The translations under genes and the position numbers were made by a program. Positions 1 to 8,892 of a stretch of DNA of 64,000 nucleotides are shown here, one piece after another (within the stretch, counting starts at the first letter, position 1; every line of letters starts with the position of its first letter). Below the pieces are notes generated by a model. The model ran no database searches. It was given only the letters and a program-made list of their open reading frames with translations, and was not told the DNA's origin. This stretch comes from CAYXWM01 sp964468805. Its GTDB lineage: Bacteria; Bacillota; Clostridia; Lachnospirales; WRBF01. The stretch is taken from NCBI GenBank assembly GCA_964468805.1, contig CAYXWM010000004.1, positions 12,359-76,358 of the forward strand. Reading direction: 5' to 3'.

Positions 1-51
1 AAACGGCATTTTTATAAAGAAGAATATGTTTAAGAACAGGGGTGAACCTAA

Positions 52-279
52 TTGAAAAAACATATTAAAAAGATGATTGCACCAATTGTTATTATTACAA
101 TTATCATAGCGTATTATGCCACACTTGGGTTTACTCTTTTGAACTTGGTAATGCCTGTTTGGGGTAAAGCTTTGGTAATCTTAATCCCGGCTATATTAGC
201 CGGAGTCGGCATTTACATGTTAATACAGCGAATTAAGGAAATAAGGAGTGGAGAAGAAGATGATCTTAGTAAATACTGA
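52..279 (+). CDS. small two-helix membrane protein, unknown function
   Basis: A 75-residue protein with a TTG start preceded by a GGGGTG ribosome-binding site. It has a lysine-rich N-terminus, two hydrophobic segments (about residues 8-28 and 36-58) and a charged C-terminal tail, which suggests a small inner-membrane hairpin protein. It overlaps the next gene (YbjQ-like), so the two are probably translationally coupled and co-transcribed with the ABC transporter genes that follow. I do not recognise a family. The promoter is probably upstream of the window. Confidence 0.65.
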   Translation: MKKHIKKMIAPIVIITIIIAYYATLGFTLLNLVMPVWGKALVILIPAILAGVGIYMLIQRIKEIRSGEEDDLSKY

Positions 280-574
280 TTATATAACCGGAAAAGAGCT
301 TGAAATGATTGGAATTGTTAAGGGTAGCACGATTCAGTCCAAAAATATCGGAAGAGACATTACACAAGGCTTCAAAACATTGGTCGGGGGCGAACTGACA
401 GCGTATAACGACATGATGAACACCGCTCGCGCTCTTGCCACCAAGCGTATGGTTGCCGAAGCTGAAGAGCTTGGTGCGGATGCAATTGTAAATATTCGGT
501 ATGCTTCTTCTGCTGTTATGTCCGGCGCCGCCGAGGTTATGGCTTATGGCACAGCTGTGAAATTTATAGTCTAA
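260..574 (+). CDS. YbjQ/UPF0145 family protein
   Basis: A 104-residue protein that matches the YbjQ (UPF0145) family in length and pattern: an N-terminal MILVNTDYITGKE strand, a central GxxTAYNDMMNTAR helix and the ELGADAIVNIRY strand. Family members form small oligomeric alpha/beta rings, often described as heavy-metal-binding, but the biochemical role is not settled. A longer frame begins at a GTG at 248. I prefer the ATG at 260 because family N-termini begin at the first beta strand and AAGGAG lies 11 bases upstream. It overlaps the 3' end of the preceding membrane-protein gene and precedes an ABC transporter. Confidence 0.85.
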   Translation: MILVNTDYITGKELEMIGIVKGSTIQSKNIGRDITQGFKTLVGGELTAYNDMMNTARALATKRMVAEAEELGADAIVNIRYASSAVMSGAAEVMAYGTAVKFIV

Positions 575-603
575 TAAAAGAGCTTTGATTGGAGGGAAAA
601 CAC

Positions 604-1302
604 ATGTATATATCCATCAATAATCTTTGCAAAAGCTACGGAAGCAGTGAGGTAAAAACCACTGCTTTGAACAACGCTTTCTTTGAGCTTGATAAGGGCG
701 AAATAGGCGTAATTTTAGGACCCTCCGGCAGCGGAAAGTCCACACTGATGAACATTTTGGGCGGTATCGACCGAGCAGACAGCGGAACCGTCCTGGTGGG
801 TGGCGAAAACATTGCGGTGTTGGGCGACGATGCACTGACAGAATACCGCCGCAGCAAGGTGGGCTTTATCTTCCAAAGTTACAACCTTATCTCTCATCTG
901 ACCGTGACAGAAAATATAGAGGTGGTGGAAAATATCAGCACTTCTCCGATTGCTGTTAGCCGGGTACTTTCCGCCGTTGGGCTTTCCGAGAAAAAGGACC
1001 GTTTTCCACGTGAGCTTTCGGGCGGCGAACAGCAGCGAGTGGCTATTGCACGGGCGATTGTGAAAAACCCCGAGCTGCTTTTATGCGACGAAATCACCGG
1101 TGCGTTGGACTTTGAAAGCGCCATCGAGGTTTTGGCACTTGTACAGGAAATCAGCAAACAATTTGGCACGACTATAGTAATGATTACCCACAACAGCGCC
1201 ATTTCTGCAATGGCTCATAGGGTGTATAAATTTCGCAGCGGCGAGGTGGTGGATGTTGCAACAAATAAAGACCCCGCTCCTGCAAGGAGTGTGGTGTGGT
1301 GA
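604..1302 (+). CDS. ABC transporter ATP-binding protein, MacB/LolD type
   Basis: A 232-residue cytoplasmic nucleotide-binding subunit. Visible motifs are Walker A GPSGSGKST, the Q-loop in FIFQSYNL, the signature LSGGEQQR, Walker B LLLCDEITGALD and the H-loop ITHN. The Walker B extension reads DEITGALD instead of the common DEPTGALD. The ATG at 604 follows GGAGGG at good spacing, so the in-frame TTG at 589 was not used. The stop overlaps the ATG of the permease gene (TGATG), indicating translational coupling. With the downstream FtsX-type permease it should form a type VII (mechanotransmission or export) ABC system. The substrate cannot be told from sequence. Confidence 0.93.
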   Translation: MYISINNLCKSYGSSEVKTTALNNAFFELDKGEIGVILGPSGSGKSTLMNILGGIDRADSGTVLVGGENIAVLGDDALTEYRRSKVGFIFQSYNLISHLTVTENIEVVENISTSPIAVSRVLSAVGLSEKKDRFPRELSGGEQQRVAIARAIVKNPELLLCDEITGALDFESAIEVLALVQEISKQFGTTIVMITHNSAISAMAHRVYKFRSGEVVDVATNKDPAPARSVVW

Positions 1303-3545
1303 TGAAGCTTAATAAAAGCGTGCTACGTGTTATGAAAGAAAACAAGGGGCAGTACCTTGGAATGTTTTATATGGTGCTACTGTCAAGCTTTCTGTTTGTG
1401 TTCTTTATGCTGGCCGCAGCTAATCTTTCCACTAACAAAAACGCCTATTTTTCTGACTACGTTATGGGCGATATTGAGTTCGCATCTAGAACGGAAGTTG
1501 CAAACATCGCTTACATTGAAAAGCAGTTTGACATTCAATTGGAAGGTGCGCTAACAAAAGACGTCGCAAACGAAAGTAAGACAATTAGGCTATTTACACC
1601 AAACAAAAAGGTCAACATTCCTGCTGTTTTAGACGGTAGGCTGCCGCAGCCAGGGGAAATCGCCCTTGATCCGCAGTTTGCAAAGGCAAACAGCTATAAG
1701 CTTGGCGGCATCATTGGGATTGAAGGTAAAAGCTATACTATATCGGGTACTATATGCCTACCGAACTACGCATATGTGCTGAAAAAGCCAGGGGATTTGG
1801 TCAACGACTTTAACACCTTTGGCGTTGCGGTGATGAATGAGGCCGACCTCATAACTGGCGAGCTGCTCTACTCGGTGAAGTATAACACGCCACAGAAAGA
1901 TATTTATGCACAGGCAAAGCCGTTAAAATCCTACTTAAACCAACAGGGTGTGCAGCTTCTTTCATGGAACTACGCAAAATACGATATGAAAACCAACATG
2001 CCCGACGTAGAGGTGCAGATGATTACCGTTTATTCGTGGATACTGCCGCCATTTTTGATGCTGCTTTCGGCGGCACTGGCAGCAGCGGTGCTCGGAAGAA
2101 TGGTAAAGAGCCAATCGGGCGTAATCGGAACCCTTTACGCCTTGGGTTATCGCAAGGGAGAGCTTATGCGTCACTACCTAAGTTATCCCTTACGGATAGG
2201 TATATTTGGTGGCGTATTGGGCGGTGTCATGGGTATGGTAACCATTGTACCGTTTCTGAACCTTATGCATACCTTTTTCCCAATGCCCATTAAGGAACTT
2301 ATCTTTAACCCGATTTATATTCTGTTTGGCACAGCTTTGACTACTTTTATTCTTTGTGCAGGTGTGTATTTTGTGCTGAATAAAGTGCTGTCTGCCTCAC
2401 CGGTTTCGCTGATGCGAAACGATGCAAAGACCGGAAAGCCAAACTTCCTTGAACGCAGGCTTCCGCTCTCAAGTATGCGTTTTGAAACTGTGTTTTCCAT
2501 TCGTGAGAATCTGCGTTCTATCCCTCGGCTTGCCCTAATGTTAGTAGGCGTTTTGGCTGCCACGGCACTGCTTATGTTTGGGCTGATTACCAAAAGCTCC
2601 ATGGATTATCTCATCAGCAGTGAGGGAACCAAAGCCACCTTGACCTATAACTACGAGTACGGGCTACACGTACCTCAGAATACGAAGCCTCCAATGGGCG
2701 GCGAACCCATAGCCGGGCGAAAGTTTGTGCCTGAATTTAACACCGAGCAACGCTTTGAAATTATTGGTTCTGTACCCGACGGAAGTATTGTTTCCTTGTT
2801 TGACAAAAGCGGAAAGCCTATCCGGTTGGACGACAAAAAGGCCGTAATAACGAAAACTATGGCCGCCAAGTATGGTCTAAAGCCCGGTGACACCATCCGC
2901 TTTTCTGACATTATATCCGACAGGGAGTTATCAATTATCATCACGGACATTGCTGATTCCGGACTCGGAGATTACATCTTTGTATCACTGGAACGCTTCG
3001 ATGAACTGCTTGGCTGGGAAAAAGGCGCTTACAACGCCATTATGTCTCTCTCTCCCATTGACATCGACCCGGCTTTGGTTTACAAACTAACCACGCCGGA
3101 AAGCCTAACAGACAGCCTTGCTGACTTTATGTTGCTGATGAATACCTTTTTGTACGGCATTGCTGTTGTGGCTGCTGTAATCGCTATGATTATAATCTAC
3201 ATCCTTGCCGCGGTAAGTATCGACGAACAAAAGGGCGGTATTGCACTGATGAAGGTATTCGGCTACAAAAAGAGTGAAGTAGGCGCTCTTATGACAAACA
3301 GCTCACGCCTGTTGGTGCTTGCAAGCTTCGCCATCGGCGTACCCCTATCATACTATTCAATAAGTACTGCGCTGACCTTTATTTTCGGGCTTTTAAATCT
3401 GACAATTGAAGTACGCTTGGATTGGTATTTCGTTTTGCTTGGGTTGGTACTTATTGTGGGTGCTTTTGAACTCTCCAAAAAGCTTTGCCTTAGAAAGATT
3501 GCCGGAATACCCATGAGTGAGGTGTTAAAAGCGCAGAAAGAGTAG
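1302..3545 (+). CDS. ABC transporter permease with two FtsX domains
   Basis: A 747-residue permease. It has an N-terminal transmembrane helix (about 18-40), an extracytoplasmic domain, a first block of three helices (about 240-370) with the FtsX-like YALGYRKGEL coupling region, a further helix, a second extracytoplasmic domain, and a C-terminal block of helices with KVFGYKKSEV. This duplicated FtsX layout is typical of large Firmicute permeases paired with a MacB/LolD ATPase. The ATG at 1302 overlaps the ATPase stop; in-frame GTG codons at 1296 and 1299 are alternatives closer to an AAGGAG site. No BceS/BceR-type two-component pair is adjacent, so a peptide-resistance role is not supported by context. 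Confidence 0.9.
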   Translation: MKLNKSVLRVMKENKGQYLGMFYMVLLSSFLFVFFMLAAANLSTNKNAYFSDYVMGDIEFASRTEVANIAYIEKQFDIQLEGALTKDVANESKTIRLFTPNKKVNIPAVLDGRLPQPGEIALDPQFAKANSYKLGGIIGIEGKSYTISGTICLPNYAYVLKKPGDLVNDFNTFGVAVMNEADLITGELLYSVKYNTPQKDIYAQAKPLKSYLNQQGVQLLSWNYAKYDMKTNMPDVEVQMITVYSWILPPFLMLLSAALAAAVLGRMVKSQSGVIGTLYALGYRKGELMRHYLSYPLRIGIFGGVLGGVMGMVTIVPFLNLMHTFFPMPIKELIFNPIYILFGTALTTFILCAGVYFVLNKVLSASPVSLMRNDAKTGKPNFLERRLPLSSMRFETVFSIRENLRSIPRLALMLVGVLAATALLMFGLITKSSMDYLISSEGTKATLTYNYEYGLHVPQNTKPPMGGEPIAGRKFVPEFNTEQRFEIIGSVPDGSIVSLFDKSGKPIRLDDKKAVITKTMAAKYGLKPGDTIRFSDIISDRELSIIITDIADSGLGDYIFVSLERFDELLGWEKGAYNAIMSLSPIDIDPALVYKLTTPESLTDSLADFMLLMNTFLYGIAVVAAVIAMIIIYILAAVSIDEQKGGIALMKVFGYKKSEVGALMTNSSRLLVLASFAIGVPLSYYSISTALTFIFGLLNLTIEVRLDWYFVLLGLVLIVGAFELSKKLCLRKIAGIPMSEVLKAQKE

Positions 3546-3593
3546 AGTGGATAGCTGAAAATGATTGATATGTAAGAAACTTGTGTTTTTGGA

Positions 3594-3718
3594 AAGAGCC
3601 GTCGGTAAACGACGGTAGGTGTGGAGCTATCAGATTAATCACGAAATTTACCGATTCCGGCAGGATGCCCGTGTAACCTTGTATACCCAAGCCACACACA
3701 GCGGAATCCACCTAAAGG
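3594..3718. other. highly structured intergenic element, possible IS200/IS605 right-end or omega-RNA remnant
   Basis: This non-coding stretch downstream of the permease is dense in pairing segments. A perfect hairpin CCGTCG/CGACGG lies at 3599-3615 and GGCA/TGCC at 3659-3669. GTGTGG at 3619-3624 can pair with CCACAC at 3692-3697. GATTCC at 3653-3658 can pair with GGAATC at 3703-3708, which would make a pseudoknot. The plus-strand frame reads WKEPSVNDGRCG before a stop, and the 3' part reads GCGGAATCCACC. From memory these resemble the C-terminus and right end of tnpB-type IS200/IS605 elements, but no transposase body is present. It may be an unrelated structured RNA. Confidence 0.35.
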
Positions 3719-3724
3719 AAGTTT

Positions 3725-3772
3725 AAAGGAGAAAACCTTTTTCAACAAATGAAAAAAGGCTTTCTCCTTTTT
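3725..3772 (+). terminator. intrinsic terminator after the ABC operon
   Basis: A long stem (AAAGGAGAAA with TTTCTCCTTT, continued by CCTTTTT/AAAAAGG) is followed by a T-rich tail. It closes the transcript from the small membrane protein through the permease. Confidence 0.75.
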
Positions 3773-4235
3773 GGTTTTCTACATCTATTAAAGAAGGAAA
3801 CTGCACAAAAACTGTAATTTAAGAAGCAAATTTATTTTCCGGAATGCCGTTAATATAGCATAAATTATACCGGTATTAGCTGCTAATAGCCTTTTAGACG
3901 GATGGTAGTTTTAAGCCGTGCCAAAAATGCTTCCTATCTAAATCCCAAACCCGGAAGTCTCGGAATCCTTTATGCAAATAATTATCTTTGTCAAACACCC
4001 CGGAAAGTCCGTTTACAGCAGCTTAATGCGTGTAGGGCTGTGATTTTCTCTTTAAAAATTCATTGATAAAAAAAGTCATATAATTCCTATAGTTATACTC
4101 AAATATTCGGCAAGTATTACCGGGTCCAATTTGATTAAAAAATATTGCAAAAAGAATCGAAATAAAGCATAATGTTTAGAAATAAAAAAAGGTTATTGAT
4201 AATAATTCTTTTTAAATAATTAAAGGAGTGAAGAA
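3773..4235. other. intergenic stretch, no gene seen
   Basis: About 460 bases between the terminator and the sodium symporter gene. No open frame with a ribosome-binding site was seen. The last 100 bases are AT-rich and should hold the symporter promoter, but no box pair with good spacing could be fixed. AAGGAGTGAAG precedes the symporter ATG. Confidence 0.5.
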
Positions 4236-5639
4236 ATGTCTGATAAAGGCAGAGGAAGTTGGGGAAGCAACTTTGGATTTTTAATGGCTGCAGTCGGCTC
4301 TGCTGTAGGACTTGGTAATCTATGGGGTTTCCCTTATAAGTTAGGAAAAAACGGCGGTTTTGCGTTTTTATTGGTCTACATTATATTTGTTGCAGTGGTT
4401 GGCGTCGTTGTTATTTTGGGCGAGCTTGCCATAGGACGCAAAACTAAGTTAAGCCCTGTGGGGGCATATAAAGCTGTAAATAAAAGGTTCGTGTTTAACG
4501 GATGGCTGGGCGTTTTAGGCTCATTTATAATACTTTCCTTTTACAGCGTTTTAGGTAGCTGGTCTATCAAATATTTCTTTACATATTGTATGGAAATGTT
4601 TGGGTCCGGATTTAACGGAATGAGCGGACCGGAATTTTTCGGTAGCTTTACTGCAGACCCTGTGCAGTCAATAATATACCAGTTGATTTTTATAGTTATA
4701 ACCACAGCTATAGTTATTGTGGGTGTACAATCGGGTATTGAAAAGTTTTCCAAAATTATGATGCCCTGTTTGTTTATTATGCTTATTATAGTAATCATAA
4801 GAAGCGTAACCTTGCCGGGAGCTATGCAAGGTATAGAGTTTATGTTTAAGCCGGATTTTTCTGTATTTTCCGATGTAAACTCCTCTTTTGAAGTAATAGC
4901 ATCTGCCTTGGCGCAAATGTTCTTTTCTCTGTCACTGGGTATGGGTACGATGGTCTGCTACGGCAGTTATCTAAACAAAAATACAAGTTTGGTTAAAAAT
5001 TCAATATTAATACCGGTATTCGATACTCTTATTGCAATAATGGCAGGTCTGGCCATTATGCCGGCGGTTTTTGCAACAGGTATAGACCCTGCATCCGGTC
5101 CTTCTTTGTTATATATAACTCTGCACGGAGTATTTGAAAGTATGCCGGGCGGCGTATTGTTTGGAGCTTTGTTTTACCTGCTGGTTGCAATAGCAGCGTT
5201 AACATCTTCAATATCTCTGTTGGAAGTTTCTACGTCTTATTTTGTGGACGAGAAAAAATGGAGCAGAAAGAAAGCTACTGCTATAGCAGCAATCGCTACC
5301 TTCGTGGTTGGTGTGCCTACGGCGTTAAGTTTCGGAGTTTTTGGAGACGTTAAACTAATGGCGTTAAACGGTCAAATGATGGGTATTCTGGACTGGATGG
5401 ATTACATCGGCGAGTACTTGTTAATGACAGTGGGTGCCTTGGTAATGTGCGTATTAATCGGCTGGGTTGCAAAACCGAGTACCTTTATCTCTGAAATTGA
5501 ACAAGACGGATATAATTTTAAATACAAAAGACTCTGGAGCTTTATGATAAAATTTGTAACGCCTGTATTGGTGTTTATTACATTTATGACTGCAACAGGT
5601 CTTCTTGATTCCATAACTGCTTTATTTACTAAAAAGTGA
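4236..5639 (+). CDS. sodium-dependent transporter, neurotransmitter:sodium symporter (NSS/SNF) family
   Basis: A 467-residue LeuT-fold integral membrane protein with about 11-12 hydrophobic helices. The N-terminal signature is clear: GFLMAAVGSAVGLGNLWGFP followed by YKLGKNGG, covering the unwound helix 1 that binds sodium and substrate. The usual WRFPY of the family is WGFPY here, so the arginine that forms the outer gate in LeuT is replaced by glycine. Family members import amino acids or related amines with sodium; the substrate is not predictable here. It is a single-gene unit with AAGGAG upstream and a strong terminator downstream. Confidence 0.93.
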   Translation: MSDKGRGSWGSNFGFLMAAVGSAVGLGNLWGFPYKLGKNGGFAFLLVYIIFVAVVGVVVILGELAIGRKTKLSPVGAYKAVNKRFVFNGWLGVLGSFIILSFYSVLGSWSIKYFFTYCMEMFGSGFNGMSGPEFFGSFTADPVQSIIYQLIFIVITTAIVIVGVQSGIEKFSKIMMPCLFIMLIIVIIRSVTLPGAMQGIEFMFKPDFSVFSDVNSSFEVIASALAQMFFSLSLGMGTMVCYGSYLNKNTSLVKNSILIPVFDTLIAIMAGLAIMPAVFATGIDPASGPSLLYITLHGVFESMPGGVLFGALFYLLVAIAALTSSISLLEVSTSYFVDEKKWSRKKATAIAAIATFVVGVPTALSFGVFGDVKLMALNGQMMGILDWMDYIGEYLLMTVGALVMCVLIGWVAKPSTFISEIEQDGYNFKYKRLWSFMIKFVTPVLVFITFMTATGLLDSITALFTKK

Positions 5640-5655
5640 TTTTGCTGAAATAATA

Positions 5656-5703
5656 AAAAAAGCCCATATTTACAGTTTTCGGCTGTTAGTATGGGCTTTC
5701 TTT
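5656..5703 (+). terminator. intrinsic terminator after the symporter gene
   Basis: The stem AAAGCCCATA/TATGGGCTTT has an inner ACAG/CTGT pairing and is followed by TTCTTTATG. It begins 17 bases after the symporter stop codon. The roughly 260 bases between it and the cyclophilin gene are AT-rich and hold no other gene. Confidence 0.85.
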
Positions 5704-5961
5704 ATGTATTTATATAAATTTTCTCTATGGAATTTGGAAAGGATAAGGTTGATTAAAGGGTTGTTTAGCGGTTTAAGTTAACAGTACAAAAATCAATTAC
5801 CTTAATCCATGAAGCGTTGGCTGAATTAGTTTATTAAGGTTAAACTACTATATAGAATAAAATATTTATTGGATAAATATAAATTTGTTTGATATAATTC
5901 CTCTTGTCGGATAAGTTAGTTTTATTAAAATAAACCACTATAATATAAAGGAGATAAAAAT

Positions 5962-6480
5962 ATGTCAAATCCCATTGTAACAATCGAGGTTGAAAATTAC
6001 GGAACAATTAAGCTTGAGCTTTATCCGGAAATTGCACCAAACACTGTTAACAATTTTATTTCACTGGTTAATAAGGGCTATTATGACGGATTAACCTTTC
6101 ACAGAATCATTAACGGCTTTATGATTCAAGGAGGCTGTCCTTTGGGAACCGGTACAGGCAACCCCGGCTACAGCATTCCCGGTGAATTTAACTTAAACAA
6201 CTTTAGCAACGACTTAAAACACGACGAGGGCGTTATTTCTATGGCAAGAGCACAAAACCCCAACTCTGCCGGCTCACAATTTTTCATAATGCACCAAAAA
6301 TCACCTCATCTGGACGGACAATATGCCGCCTTCGGAAAAACTACAGAGGGTATGGATGTGGTTAATAAAATTGCAGAAACCGAAACTGATTATAGTGACA
6401 AACCGGTAACCCCTGCTGTTATTACAAAAATGACCGTTGAAACCTTCGGAGTGGAATATCCCGAACCGGAAAAGATGTAA
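5962..6480 (+). CDS. peptidyl-prolyl cis-trans isomerase, cyclophilin type
   Basis: A 172-residue cytoplasmic cyclophilin. It shows FHRIINGFMIQGGCP (with the catalytic arginine of the FHR motif), ISMARAQNPNSAGSQFFI and the HLDGQYAAFGKTTEG block, all diagnostic of the family. It catalyses cis-trans isomerisation of Xaa-Pro bonds and assists folding. There is no signal peptide. The start is supported by AAAGGAG eight bases upstream. It is a single-gene unit ending in a symmetrical terminator shared with the convergent VWA-protein gene. Confidence 0.95.
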   Translation: MSNPIVTIEVENYGTIKLELYPEIAPNTVNNFISLVNKGYYDGLTFHRIINGFMIQGGCPLGTGTGNPGYSIPGEFNLNNFSNDLKHDEGVISMARAQNPNSAGSQFFIMHQKSPHLDGQYAAFGKTTEGMDVVNKIAETETDYSDKPVTPAVITKMTVETFGVEYPEPEKM

Positions 6481-6501
6481 GTTAGTATAATATAGGATAA
6501 C

Positions 6502-6537
6502 AAACGAGCCATGGATTAATCTCCATGGCTCGTTTTG
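6502..6537. terminator. bidirectional terminator between cyclophilin and VWA-protein genes
   Basis: A near-perfect inverted repeat AAACGAGCCATGGA/TCCATGGCTCGTTT with A-rich and T-rich flanks lies between two convergent genes, so it can stop transcription from both sides. Confidence 0.85.
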
Positions 6538-6544
6538 TGTCATA

Positions 6545-8617
6545 TCAGTATGTCTTACCGATAACCGTTAATTTTTTTAAATTAATGGGTAACCAATTTC
6601 CGTTGGGTTGTTTCCTACAGGTATAAGTATTCTCGAAACTTTTAACATGTATAGGTTCATCGTAATTTTGTATTTGATAGGTCTCCCTGACAACCACATC
6701 ACAAAGATCCGTACCCACGTAATCCTTGGATATAACCTCGAAGGACAGAAGTTGTTCTGTTACTTTCTTTGTTTCAACATATTTCTTTTGAGTAGTATAA
6801 AGCTCGCTTCCTGCCTCTATATAATCCTGTAAATAAGAGAAGTTATTGGCATTGATAGCCTTAACAAACCCACGAAGATAATTGGAAATTGCCAAGTCTA
6901 TGCCCGTAATCCCTGCCCCGGTATTATCCATACCGAAAATAAGCCTTGGCTGATATTGATAACTGGTGTTGCCGCCGTAATTATTGGCTTGATACTCTAA
7001 TATAATGTCTCTTGTTGAGTCATCATCGGGATTTTCTATTGTGTATTCCAAAACATAAAGTTCTTTTTGTTCACGATAAATAGAATCGTATATTTCCCTT
7101 AAATTATAAAGGTCGTTAATATTTCTATAGAATCCGCCTGTGGATTGAGCTATTTCTCGCAAAGACCATTCTTCAACATCCGAACCAACCCCAACAATAA
7201 ATATGGGTATCTGATAACGTTTGGCTATATCTATAACGGATTCTTTAGTATTATAACTTATGTTATCCTGTCCGTCGGTAAAGGCTATGATGCACTTTGC
7301 TCCTTCTTGTAAAACTGTTCTGTTTACTGCGGTATACAAAGCATCGTATAGGCAGGTAAGACCGGAAGTACTCAAGCCGGCAGCAGACCTTGCAATCTCA
7401 TCCTTATCATTAGTAAAATCCACAACAGAATAAACTTGGTCGCTAAAGGCTAAAAGCTCTAATTTGTCTCCGGCATTAAACTGCATTGTTTTTGCAAAAC
7501 CGATGATGGTGCTTTTGGCTGCTTCCAACATTTCGTAGGACATACTGCCGCTGACGTCGGCTACAAGATCAATGTTTAAGCTTTCCTTTTCATTTAGCTG
7601 TACTACCTCGCTGATTTTACGGCTTATGTACTCGCCGGTGATTTTATCAAATTCTCCCAAATAGAAAAAGTCCTTTATTAAATCCTTGGGGCTTGTATCA
7701 TTGTTTTTGTCATTTGCCTGAAAATAAAGCTTAATCTTGGGGTAATTGTATGTGTCCACCTGTTTTACGGTCAGTTCCAAGTTATCCAAGGGTGCCGGAA
7801 CAAAACTTCCTTTTCCCACGATACTGCGATTGTTTATAACCGCCTCCACATTAAAAGGCACATCAACCTTGCCTCTTTCCTCAGATTGGGTTTCAAAGGC
7901 AATCTCATAATGTAAATCCTTAATTTCATCTACATACAGGGGTTCTGATTTTACACCGCTTTCGTCAATTCCAAGCTTATCTAAATTAAAAGTCAGCACA
8001 GGACTATTATTAACTTCTTTAAACGAAAACTGAACCAAGATTTGGGGATACGATTCAGAATTAACACTATCAACAGTCAGCTCCCATTTTGGAAGCTTTG
8101 GAGATCGGAAGCTGAAATTGCCTTCAACGACTTTTTTATCTCCGTCAGAGATACTGATTTTAAAAGGAACGGTCTTTTCGTCATAATCTTCAAATTGAGT
8201 TATATATGTAATTTTGTATTTTGTATCATCTATCCTACTAATTTCCTTTAAATCAGAGGTTTTATCATCTTCTGTAATTTCTATATCTTCTGTCTGCAGT
8301 TTTTCAGCCAAATTCTTGCTTAACTCCAATTCAAAAGAAACCTCCGGAAAATATTGAGTATTAAATTCACCTACATTTATTTTCTCCGTGAACATAAATG
8401 CCGCAAAATATACGCCCACACCAATTAAAGAAAGAAGCACTGCTCCCAACACCCCAAAAAGTATATACGGTTTTCGTGATTTCTCTTTCTCTTTCTCTTT
8501 ATTTTCCTGCACGGGTTCCGCAGGAGCAACCTCCGTGGTATCTTTAAGACTTTCACCGCACTTACTGCAAAATTTTGCGTCGAGTTTATTTTCACTGCCG
8601 CAATTAGAACAAAACAT
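6545..8617 (-). CDS. zinc-ribbon, membrane-anchored von Willebrand factor A domain protein
   Basis: A 690-residue protein. Residues 1-25 form a zinc ribbon (two CxxC pairs). An acidic/lysine linker is followed by one transmembrane helix (about 50-75), then extracytoplasmic beta-rich repeats and a VWA domain at about 345-530. The metal-ion site is intact: DVSGSMS near 353, the threonine of GLTCLYDAL, and FTDGQDN. The last 110 residues resemble the NTF2-like C-terminal domain of TcaA-type proteins. The layout suggests a membrane protein that senses or binds something outside the cell, with the zinc ribbon in the cytoplasm. The ligand and partner are unknown, and it is transcribed alone. Confidence 0.85.
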   Translation of the reverse strand: MFCSNCGSENKLDAKFCSKCGESLKDTTEVAPAEPVQENKEKEKEKSRKPYILFGVLGAVLLSLIGVGVYFAAFMFTEKINVGEFNTQYFPEVSFELELSKNLAEKLQTEDIEITEDDKTSDLKEISRIDDTKYKITYITQFEDYDEKTVPFKISISDGDKKVVEGNFSFRSPKLPKWELTVDSVNSESYPQILVQFSFKEVNNSPVLTFNLDKLGIDESGVKSEPLYVDEIKDLHYEIAFETQSEERGKVDVPFNVEAVINNRSIVGKGSFVPAPLDNLELTVKQVDTYNYPKIKLYFQANDKNNDTSPKDLIKDFFYLGEFDKITGEYISRKISEVVQLNEKESLNIDLVADVSGSMSYEMLEAAKSTIIGFAKTMQFNAGDKLELLAFSDQVYSVVDFTNDKDEIARSAAGLSTSGLTCLYDALYTAVNRTVLQEGAKCIIAFTDGQDNISYNTKESVIDIAKRYQIPIFIVGVGSDVEEWSLREIAQSTGGFYRNINDLYNLREIYDSIYREQKELYVLEYTIENPDDDSTRDIILEYQANNYGGNTSYQYQPRLIFGMDNTGAGITGIDLAISNYLRGFVKAINANNFSYLQDYIEAGSELYTTQKKYVETKKVTEQLLSFEVISKDYVGTDLCDVVVRETYQIQNYDEPIHVKSFENTYTCRKQPNGNWLPINLKKLTVIGKTY

Positions 8618-8644
8618 AAATCACACTCCTAAATAAGGTTAAGG

Positions 8645-8672
8645 TTTATACTTATACTGATTCCTTATGCAA
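8645..8672 (-). promoter_or_regulatory. predicted sigma-A-type promoter of the VWA-protein gene
   Basis: On the minus strand a -35 TTGCAT and a -10 TATAAA are separated by 16 bases, about 20 bases upstream of a short leader with TAGGAG. The -35 hexamer lies inside a family B repeat, whose conserved end reads TTGCATAAGGAAT in this orientation. Confidence 0.45.
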
Positions 8673-8681
8673 CTAAGTTTA
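8653..8681. repeat. repeat family B, degenerate short copy
   Basis: It reads TATACTGATTCCTTATGCAA then CTAAGTTTA, which matches the conserved end of family B (ATTCCTTATGCAATTAAGTATA) with several changes. It overlaps the predicted VWA-gene promoter. Confidence 0.5.
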
Positions 8682-8863
8682 AGCATTTCCTTAGGTAAAT
8701 TTGAATACGAACCATGACTTAGCTAACGGTTTGGTAATTTAAAACAACTGTTTGTTAATAATTTTGCATTTTATCATAATCGATGACAATATTCAACATA
8801 TACAAAGAAGTGATTAATAAAATCTTTTATTTAAGCATGTTGAAGCCTTATGAGTAAACCTGT

Positions 8864-8892
8864 TTGAAAAAAGCAGTGATATATGTTAAAAT
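8864..8892 (+). promoter_or_regulatory. predicted promoter of the aldo/keto reductase gene
   Basis: TTGAAA (8864-8869) and TAAAAT (8887-8892) are separated by 17 bases. The transcript would have a leader of about 65 bases before GAGAGGAAAATACCAC and the ATG. Confidence 0.6.

Noticed and set aside
3490..3711. Minus-strand open frame of 73 codons across the 3' end of the permease gene
   Set aside because: It overlaps the permease 3' end and the structured element, has no clear ribosome-binding site and no family resemblance that I trust.
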